The notes beneath the pieces are model-generated. The model made no database searches. It was not told the origin of the DNA and saw only the letters and a program-made list of their open reading frames with translations. Position numbers and translations under genes: made by a program. From positions 462,219 to 526,218 of the forward strand of contig MBPM02000061.1 in assembly GCA_001695595.3 (NCBI GenBank): a DNA stretch of 64,000 nt, read 5' to 3'. This document shows, piece by piece, positions 54,481 to 64,000 of the stretch (position 1 is its first letter; each line of letters begins with the position of its first letter). The DNA is from Plasmopara viticola (Eukaryota; Oomycota; Peronosporomycetes; Peronosporales; Peronosporaceae).

Positions 54481-57171
54481 TATGGCCGTTCATGATCTTA
54501 GCACTTCCAAAGAGCAAACATACGCTTAGTTGTGACTCTATTGTGTCTGTACACGTCTAGAATGATAGAAAGGACGTATCTATGGCCGTCCATGATCTCA
54601 GCACTTCCAAAGAGAATATATATGCTTTGTTGTGGCTCTATTGCGTGTGCACGCGTCAAGAATGATAGAAAGGACGTATCAATGGTCGTTGATCATCTCA
54701 GCACTTCCAAAGAGTAAATATACGCTTTGTTGTGACTCTAGTGCGTCTGCACGTGTCAAGAATAAAAGAAAGGACGTATCTATGGCCGTAGATCGTCCCA
54801 GCACTTCCAAAGAGTAGATATACGCTTTGTTGTGACTCTAGTGCGTTTGCACACGTCTAGAAAAATAGAAACAACGCATCTATGGCCGTACATCATCCCA
54901 GCACTTTAAAAGCGCAAATAAACGCTTAGTTGTGACTCTATTGCGTCTCCTAGCGTCTAGAATGATAGAAAGGACGTATCTATGGCCGTACATCATCCCA
55001 GAACTTCAAAAGAGCAAATATACGCTTTGTTGTGACTCTAGTGCGTCTGCACGCATCAAGAATGATGGAAAGGACGTATCTATGGCCGTTGATCATCTCA
55101 GCAATTCAAAAGAGCAAATATACGCTTAGTTGTGTCTAGATTGCGTCTACACACGTCTAGAACGATAGAAAGGACGTATCTATGGCCGTACATGATCTCA
55201 GCACTTCCAAAAGAGCGGTTAAACGCTTAGTTGTTACTCTATTGCGTCTGCACGCTTCAAGAATGATAAAAAGGACGTATCTATGGCCGTACATGATCTC
55301 AGCACTTCCAAAAAACAGTCAAACGCTTAGTTGTTACTCTATCGCGTCTGCACGCGGCCTAAATGATAGAAAGAACGTATCTATGGCCGTACATCATTTC
55401 AGCACTTCATAAGAGCGCATATACGCTAAGTTGTTCTCTATTGCGTCTGCACGCGTCTAGAATGATAAAAGAACGTATCTATGGCCGTAGATCGTCCCAG
55501 CACTTCCAAAGAGTGAATATACGCTTTGTTGTGACTCTAGTTCGTCTGCACACGTCTAGAATGATAGAAAGAAAGTATCTATGGCCGTTCATCATCTCAG
55601 CACTTCCAAAGAGCAAATATACGCTTAGTTGTATCTCTAGTGCGTCTGCACACGTCTAGAAAAATAGAAACGACGTATCTATGGCCGTTCATCATCCCAG
55701 CACTTTAAAATAGCAAATATACGCTTAGTTGTGACCTATTGCGTTTACACGCGTCTAGTATCTATGGCCGTACATCATCCTAGCACTTCAAAAGAGAATA
55801 GATACGCTTAGTTGTGGCTCTGTTGCGTCTGCACGCGTCTAGAATGATCAAAAGGACGTATTTATGGTCGTTGATCATCTCAGCACTTCCAAAGCGTTAA
55901 TATACGCTTTGTTGTGACTCTAGTGCGTCTGCACACGTCTAGAATAATAGAAACGACGTATCTATGGCCGTACATCATCCCAGCACTTTAAAAGAGCAAA
56001 TATACGCTTAGTTGTGACTCTCTAGCGTCTGCACGCGTCTAGAATGATAAAAAGGACGTATCTATGGCCGTACATGATCTCAGCACTTCAAAAGAGCAAA
56101 TATGCGCTTTGTTGTGACTCTATTGCGTCTGAACAGGTCTAGAATGATAGAAAAGACGTATCTATGGCCTTAGATCGTTTCAGAACTTCCAAAGAGCAAA
56201 TATACGCTTTGTTGTGAATCAAGTGCGTCTGCACGCGGCTAGAATGATAGAAAGGACGTATCTATGGCCGTACATCATCACAGCACTTAATAAGAGTAAA
56301 TATACGCTTAGTTGTGACTCTAGTGCGTCTGCACGCGTCTAGAATGATAGAAAGGACGTATCTATGGCCGTTGATCATCTCAGCACTTCAAACGAGCAAA
56401 TATACGTTTAGTTGTTCTAGGTTGCGTCTACACGCGTCTAGAATGATAGAAAGGACGTATCTATGGTCGTACATCATCTCAGCACTTCCAAAGTGCAAAA
56501 ATACGCTTAGTTGTGACGCTATAGCGTCTACACGCGTCTAGAATAATAAAAAGGACGTATCTATGGCCGTACATGATCTCAGCACTTCAAAAGAGCAAAT
56601 ATACGTTTAGTTGTGTCTCTATTGCGTCTACACGCGTCTAGAATGATAGAAAGGACGTATCTATGGTCGTACATCATCTCAGCACTTTCAAAGAGCAAAA
56701 ATACGCTTAGTTGTATCTCTATTGCGTCTGCACGAGTCTAGAATGATAAAAAGGACGTATCTATGGCCGTAGATCGTCTCAGCACTTCCAAAGAGTAAAT
56801 ATACGGTTTGTTGTGACTCTAGTGCGTCTGCACGCGTCTAGAATGATAGATAGGACGTATCTATGGCTGTTCATGATCTCAGCACTTCCAAAGAGCAATT
56901 AAACGCTTAGTTGTGACTCTATTGCGTCTGGACACGTCTAGAATGATAGAAAAGACGTATCTATGGCCGTACATGATCTCAGCACTTCCAAAGAGCAAAT
57001 AAACGCTCGGTTGTGACTCTATTGCGTCTGCACGCGGCTTAAATGATAGAAAGGACCTATCTATGGCCGTACATCATCTCAGCACTTCATAAGAGCAAAT
57101 ATACGCTTAGTTGTTTCTCTATTGCGTCTGCACGCGTCTAGAATGATAGAAAGGACGTATCTATGGCCGTT

Positions 57172-58980
57172 GATCATCTCAGCAATTCAAAAGAGCATAT
57201 ATACGCTTTGTTGTGTCTAGGTTGCGTCTACACGTGTCTAGAATGATAGAAAGGACGTATCTATGGCCGTACATCCTCTCAGCACATCCAAAGAGTAAAT
57301 ATACGGTTTGTTGTGACTCTATTGCGTCTGCTCGCTTCTAGAATGATAGATAGGACGTATCTATGGCCATAGATTGTCTCAGCACTTCCAAAGAGCAAAT
57401 ATATGCTTTGTTGTGAATCTAGTGCGTCTGCACACGTCTACAATTATAGAAAGGACGTATCTATGGCCGTACATCATCCCAACACTTCAAAAGAGCAAAT
57501 ATACGCTCGGTTGTGACTCTATAGCGTCTGCACGCGGCTTAAATGATAAAAAGGACCTATCTATGGCCGTACATCATCTCAGCACTTCATAAGAGCAAAT
57601 ATACGCTTAGTTGTTCCTCTATTGCGTCTGCACGCGTCTAGAATGATAGAAAGGAGGTATCTATGGCCGTTGATCATCTCAGCAATTCAAAAGAGCATAT
57701 ATACGCTTAGTCGTGTCTAGGTTGCGTCTACACGTGTCTAGAATGATAGAAAGGACGTATCTATGGCCGTACATCCTCTCAGCACTTCCAAAGAGCAAAT
57801 AAACGCTCACTTGTTTCTCTATTGCGTCTGCACGCGTCTAGAATGATAGAAAAGACGTATCTATGGCCGTACATGATCTCAGCACTTCCAAAGAGCAAAT
57901 ATACGTTCAGTTGTGACTCGGTTGCGTCTGCATGCGGCTTAAATGATAGACAGGACCTATCTATGGCCGTACATCATCTCAGCACTTGATAAGAGCAAAT
58001 ATACGCTTAGTTGTTTCTCTATTGCGTCTGCACGCGTCTAGAATGATAGAAAGGACGTATCTATGGCCGTTGATCATCTCAGCAATTCAAAAGAGCATAT
58101 ATACGCTTAGTCGTGTCTAGGTTGCGTCTACACGTGTCTAGAATGATAGAAAGGACGTATCTATGGCCGTACATCCTCTCAGCACATCCAAAGAGTAAAT
58201 ATACGGTTTGTTGTGACTCTATTGCGTCTGCTCGCTTCTAGAATGATAGATAGGACGTATCTATGGCCGTAGATTGTCTCAGCACTTCCAAAGAGCAAAA
58301 ATACGCTCAGTTGTGACTCTATTGCGTCTGAACACGTGTAGAACGATAGAAAGGACGTATCTATGGCCGTACATGATCTCAGCACTTCCAAAGAGCAAAT
58401 AAACGCTTAGTTGTTACTCTATTGCGTCTGCACGCGGCTTAAATGATAGAAAGGACCTATCTATGGCCGTACATCATCTCAGCACTTCATAAGAGCAAAT
58501 ATACACTTAGTTGTTCCTCTATTGCGTCTGCACGCGTCTAGAATGATAGAAAGGAGGTATCTATGGCCGTTGATCATCTCAGCAATTCAAAAGAGCATAT
58601 ATACGCTTAGTCGTGTCTAGGTTGCGTCTACACGTGTCTAGAATGATAGAAAGGACGTATCTATGGCCGTACATCCTCTCAGCACTTCCAAAGAGCAAAT
58701 AAACGCTCAGTTGTTTCTCTATTGCGTCTGTACGCGTCTAGAATGATAGAAAAGACGTTTCTATGGCCGATGATCATCTCAGCAATTCAAAAGAGCAAAT
58801 ATACGCTTAGTTGTGTCTAGATTGCGTCAACACGCGTCTAGAATGATAGAAAGGACGTATCTATGGCCGTTGATCATCCCAGCACTTCGAAAGAGTAAAT
58901 ATACGCTTAGTTGTTTCTCTATTGCGTCTGCACGCGTCTAGCACGATAGAAAGGACGTATCTATGGCCGTACATGATCTC
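57172..58980 (+). repeat. 900-bp higher-order duplication in the satellite
   Basis: Variant anchors recur exactly 900 bases apart: ACATCCTCTC at 57271, 57771, 58171 and 58671 (steps 500, 400, 500), and TGCTCGCTTCTAG followed by GATAGATAGGACG at 57329 and 58229. This is a nine-monomer repeat unit present about twice. Confidence 0.88.
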
Positions 58981-61900
58981 AGTACTTCAAAGAGCAAATA
59001 AACGCTTAGTTGTGACTCGATCGCGTCTGCACGCGTCTTAAATGATAGAAAGGATGGATCTATGGCCGTACATCATCTCAGCACTTCAAAGGAGCAAATA
59101 TACGCTTAGTTGTTTTTTTATTGCGTCTGCACGCGTCTAGAATGATAGAAAGGACGTATCTATGGCCGTACATCATCTCAGTACTTCATAAGAGCAAATA
59201 TACGGTTAGTTGTTTCTCTATTGCGTCTGCACGCGTCTAGAATGATAGAAAGGACGTATCTATGGTTGTTGATCATCTCAGCACTTCCAAAGAGTAAATA
59301 TACGCTTTGCTGTGACTCTAGTGCGTCTGCACGCGTCAAGAATGTTTGAAAGGACGTATCTTCGGCCGTAGATCGTCCCAGCACTTCCAAAGAGTAAATA
59401 TATGCTTTGTTGTGAATCTAGTGCGTCTGCACACGTCTACAATGATAGAAAGGACGTATCTATGGCCGTACATCATCCCAACACTTCAAAAGAGCAAATA
59501 TACGCTTAGTTGTGACTCTATAGCGTCTGAACGCGTCTAGAATGATAGAAAGGACGTATTTATGGCCGTACATCATCCCAGAACTTCAAAAGAGCAAATA
59601 TACGCTTAGTTGTGACTCTATTGCGTCTGCACGCGTCAAAATGATAGAAAAAGACGTATGTTCGGCCGTAGATCGTCTGAGCACTTCCAAAGAGTAAATA
59701 TATGCTTTGTTGTGAATCTAGTGCGTCTGCACAAGTCTACAATGATAGAAAGGACGTATCTATGGCCGTACATCATCCCAGCACTTCGAGAGATCAAATA
59801 TACGCTCGGTTATGACTCTATAGCCTCTGCACGCGTCTAGAATGATAGAAAGGATGTATCTATGGCCGTACATCATCCCAGAACTTCAAAAGAGCAGACA
59901 TACGCTTAGTTGTGACTCTATTGCGCCTGCACGCGTCACGAATGATAGAAAGGACGTACCTATGGCCGTAGATCGTCTCAGCACTTCATAAGAGCAAATA
60001 TACGCTTAGTTGTTTCTCTATTGCGTCTGCACGCGTCTAGGATGATAAAAAGGACGTATCTATGGCCGTTGATCATCTCAGCAATTCAAAAGAGCAAATA
60101 TTCGTTTAGTTGTGACTCTATTGAATCTGCACGCGTCAAGAATGATAGAAAGGACGTATATATGGCCGTACATCATCCCAGCACTTCAAAATAACAAATA
60201 TACGCTTAGTTGTGACTGCACGCATCTAGAATAGTAGAAAGGACGTATCTATGGCTGTAGATCGTCTCAACACTTCCAATGAGCAAATATACGTTTAGTT
60301 GTGACTCTATTGCGTTTGCACGCGTCTAGAATGATAGAAAGGACGTATACATGGCCGTACAGCGTCCCAGCACTTCAAAATAGCAAAAACGCTTTGTTGT
60401 GACTCTAGTGCGTCTGCACGCGTCTAGAATGATAGAAAGGACGTATTTATGGCCGTAGATCGTCTCAGCACTTCCAAAGAGTAACTATACGCTTTGTTGT
60501 GACTCTAGTGCATCTGCACGCGTCTAGAATGATAGAAAGGTCATATCTATGGCCGTTGATCATCTCAGCACTTCAAAAGAGCAAATATACGCTTTGTTGA
60601 TTCTCTATTGCGTCTGCACGCGTCTAGAATGATAGAAAGGACGTATCTATGGCCGTACAGCATCCCAGCACTTCAAAACAGCAAATGTACGCTTTGTTGT
60701 GACTCTATTGCGTCTGCACGCGTCTAGAATGATTGAAAGGACGTATCAATGGCCGTACATCATCTCAGCTCTTCAGAAGAGCAAATATACGCTTAGTTGT
60801 TTCTCTATTGCGTCTGCACGCGTCTATAATGATAGAAAGGACGTATCTATGGCCGTACATTATCTCACCACTTTCAAAGAGCAAATATACGCTTAGTTGT
60901 TACTCTATTACGTCTGCACGCGTCAATAATGAAATAAAGGACGTGTCAATGGCCATAGATTGTCTCAGCACTTCCAAAGAGCAAATTTTCGCTTTGTTGT
61001 GACTCTATTGCGTCTGCACGCGTCAAGAATGATAAGAAAGACGTATCTATGGCCGTACATCATCCCGGCACTTCTAAAGAGCAAAGCAACGCTTGGTTGA
61101 GACTCTAGTGCGTCTGCACGCGTCAAGAATGTTTGAATGGACGTATCTATGGCCGTAGATCGTCCCAGCACTTCCAAAGAGTAAATATATGCTTTGTTGT
61201 GACTCTAGTGCGTCTGCACACGTCTACAATGTAGAAAGGACGTATCTATGGCCATACATCATCCCAGTACTTCAAAAGAGCAAATATACGCTTGGTTGTG
61301 ACTCTATTGCGTCTGCACGCGTCTAGAATGATAGAAAGGACGTATCTATGGCCGTACATCATCCAGAATTCCAAAAGAGCAAATATACGCTTAGTTGTGA
61401 CTCTATTGCGTCTGCACGCGTCAAGAATGATAGAAAGAACGTATCTATGGCCGTAGATCGTCTCAGCACTTCCAAAGAGTAAATATACGCTTTGTTGTGA
61501 CTCTAGTGCGTCTGCACAGGTCTAGAACGATAGAAAGGACGTATCTATGGCCGTACATGATCTCAGCACTTTCAAAGACAATTAAAAGCTTAGTTGTTAC
61601 TCTATTGCGTCTGCACGCGTCTAGAATGATAGAAAGGACGTATCTATGGCCGTAGATCGTCTCAGCACTTCCAAAAAGCAAATATACGCTTAGTTGTTTC
61701 TCTAGTGCGTCTGCACACGTCTAGGACGATAGAAAAGACGTATCTATGGCCGTACATGATCTCAGCACTTCCAAAGAGCAAATAAACGCTTAGTTGTGTC
61801 TAGGATGCGTCTACACGCGTCTAGAATGATAGAAAGGACGTATCTATGGCCGTACATCAACTCAGCACTTCATAAGAGCAAATATACGCTTAGTTGTGTC

Positions 61901-64000
61901 TAGGTTGCGTCTGCACGCGTCTAGGATGATAGAAAGGACGTATTTATGGCCGTACATCATCCCAGAACTCCAAAAGAGCAACTATACGTTTAGTTGTTTC
62001 TCTATTGCGTCTGCACGCGTCTAGAATGATAGAAAGGACGTATACATGGCCGTACATCATCCCAGCACTTCGAAAGAGTAAATATACGCTTAGTTGTTTC
62101 TCTATTGCGTCTGCACGCGTTTAGCACGATAAAAAGGACGTATCTATGGCCGTACATGATCTCAGTACTTCCAAAGAGCAAATAAACGCTTAGTTGTGAC
62201 TCGATCGCGTCTGCACGCGGCTTAAATGATAGAAAGGATGGAGCTATGGCCGTACATCATCTCAGTACTTCAAAGGAGCAAATATACGCTTAGTTGTTTC
62301 TTTATTGCGTCTGCACGCGTCTAGAATGATAGAAAAGGACGTATCTATGGCCGTAGATCATCTCAGCACTTCCAAATAGCAAATAAACGCTTAGTTGCGT
62401 CTAGATTGCGTCTACCCGCGTCTAGAATGATAGAAAGGACGTATCTATGGCCGTACATCATCTCAGTACTTCATAAGAGCAAATATACGCTTAGTTGTTT
62501 CTCTATTGCGTCTTTACGCGTCTAGAATGATAGAAAGGTCGTATCTATGGCCGTAGATCGTCTCAGCTCTTCCAAAGAGCAAATATACGCTTAGTTGTTT
62601 CTCTATTGCGTCAATACACGTCTAGAATGATAGAAAGGACGTATCTATGGCCGTACATGATCTCAGCACTTCCAAAGAGCAAATAAACGTTTAGTTGTGT
62701 CTCCATTGCGTCTACACGCGTCTAGAATGATTGAAAGGACGTATACATGGCCGTTGATCATCTCAGCACTTCAAAAGAGCAAATATACGCTTAGTTGCGA
62801 CTCGATCGCGTCTGGACGCGTCTAGAATGATAGAAAGAACGTATCTATGGCCGTAGCTCGTCTCAGCACTTCCATAGAGTAAAAATATACGCTTTGTTGT
62901 GACTCTAGTGCATCTGCACGCGTCTAGAATGATAGAAAGGTCATATCTACGGCCGTTGATCATCTCAGCAATTCAAAAGAGCAAATATACGCTTAGTTGT
63001 GTCTAGATTGCGTCTACACGCGTCTAGAATGATAGAAAGGAAGTATCTATGGCCGTACATCATCTCAGCACTTCATAAGAGCAAATATACGCTTAGTTGT
63101 TTCTCTATTGCGTCTGCACGCGGCTGAAATAATAGAAAGGACGGTTCTATGGCCGTACATCGTCTCAGCACTTCAAAGGAGCAAATAAACGCTTTGTTGA
63201 TTCTCTATTGCGTCTGCACGCGTCTAGAATGATAGAAAGGACGTATCTATGGCCGTACATGATCTCAGCACTTCATAAGAGCAAATATACGCTTAGTTGT
63301 TTCTCTATTGCGTCTGCACGCGTCTTAAATGATAGAAAGGACGGATCTATGGCCGTACATCATCTCAGCACTTCAAAAGAGCAAATATACGCTTAGTTGT
63401 TTCTTTATTGCGTCTGCACGCGTCTAGAATGATAGAAAAGACGTATCTATGGCCGTAGATCATCTCAGCATTTCAAAAGAGCAAATAAACGCTTAGTTGC
63501 GTCTAGATTGCGTCTACACGCGTCTAGAATGATAGAAAGGACGTATCTATGGCCGTACATCATCTCAGCACTTCAAAGAGCAAATATACGCTTAGTTGTT
63601 TCTCTATTGCGTCTGCACGCGTCTAGAATGATAGAAAGGACGTATCTATGGCCGTACATCATCCCAGCACTTCAAAGAGCAAATATACGCTTAGTTGTTT
63701 CTCTATTGCGTCTGCACGCGTCTAAATGATAGAAAGGACTATCTATGGCCGTACATCATCTCAGCACTTCCAAAGAGCAAATATACGCTTAGTTGTTTCT
63801 CTATTGCGTCTGCACGCGTCTAGAATGATAGAAAGGACGTATCTATGGCCGTACATGATCTCAGCACTTCCAAAGAGCAAATAAACGCTTAGTTGTGACT
63901 CGATCGCGTCTGCACGCGTCTAGAATGATAGAAAGGACGTATCTATGGCCGTACATCATCTCAGCACTTCCAAAGAGCAAATATACGCTTAGTTGTTTCT

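Larger units (their letters stand above)
50650..64000 (+). repeat. 100-bp tandem satellite array, open at right edge
   Basis: Head-to-tail monomers of 100 bp, with occasional 95-106 bp units. Typical anchors in each unit are AGAATGATAGAAAGGACG, TCTATGGCCGTACATCATC and TTGCGTCTGCACGCGTCTAG. About 133 units are in view and the array runs off the window. Units from 50650 to about 52830 are diverged from each other; those to the right are much more alike. No unit is interrupted by a transposon. Stops fall in each frame and the 100-bp period shifts the frame every unit, so it is not protein coding. Confidence 0.97.

Noticed and set aside
50650..64000. Repeated short frames reading like LLRLHASRMIERTYLWPYI, suggestive of a leucine-rich repeat protein
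   Set aside because: The 100-bp period is not a multiple of three, so the frame changes every unit and a stop follows within about 60-75 codons. The peptide similarity is a by-product of the DNA repeat.
50650..64000. Regular repeats considered as a CRISPR array
   Set aside because: Whole 100-bp units are repeated with no unique spacers between short repeats, and the locus is eukaryotic.

Overview
This window looks like repeat-dominated chromosomal DNA of an oomycete, probably a member of the Peronosporales (Phytophthora or downy-mildew type). The assignment is an inference. It rests on the retroelement polyproteins, which I recognise as the Copia type common in those genomes, on spliceosomal-style gene sparsity, and on a coiled-coil/ZZ-finger host gene of the kind seen there. 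Only one convincing host gene is present in 64 kb.

Region 1 (1-39,540) is a dense nest of at least fourteen Ty1/Copia LTR retrotransposon copies, named C1 to C14 here. Two reverse-transcriptase lineages are present. Lineage I (C1, C3-C6, C8-C10, C12-C14) has Gag, zinc knuckle, DSG protease, DD35E integrase, YVDD reverse transcriptase and RNase H. Lineage II (C2, C7, C11) has an FVDD/YVDD reverse transcriptase of clearly different sequence. Insertions are stacked. C5 sits in C4 with a 5-bp target duplication GAGTC. C6 sits in C3 with target duplication AGTGG. C4 sits in C3, C1 sits in C2, C2 sits in the 5' LTR of C3, and C3 sits in C7. All copies carry stops, frameshifts or truncations. C8 is the least damaged, with one continuous 894-codon pol frame. 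LTRs are mosaics exchanged between subfamilies and even between the two lineages. Lineage I primes from the anticodon region of initiator tRNA-Met (half-tRNA priming, as in Drosophila copia), and its Gag ATG lies inside the primer-binding site.

Region 2 (39,541-46,159) has no intact gene. It holds a decayed coding remnant, a TA microsatellite and a 36-bp direct repeat. It also holds a 1.1-kb non-autonomous DNA transposon with ~92-bp terminal inverted repeats and a 9-bp target duplication. Nested in that transposon is a tRNA-Met-derived SINE with its own 13-bp target duplication and an (AATAC)n tail.

Region 3 (46,160-50,650) contains the single host gene, a 616-aa coiled-coil ZZ zinc-finger protein on the minus strand. 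Beside it are very old Copia scraps and a perfect 29-bp-arm hairpin.

Region 4 (50,650-64,000 and beyond) is a tandem satellite with a 100-bp monomer, about 133 copies in view. It is diverged at its left border and homogenised to the right, and it contains 605-bp and 900-bp higher-order duplications. Copia-nest plus satellite suggests heterochromatin, possibly pericentromeric. That is an inference only.
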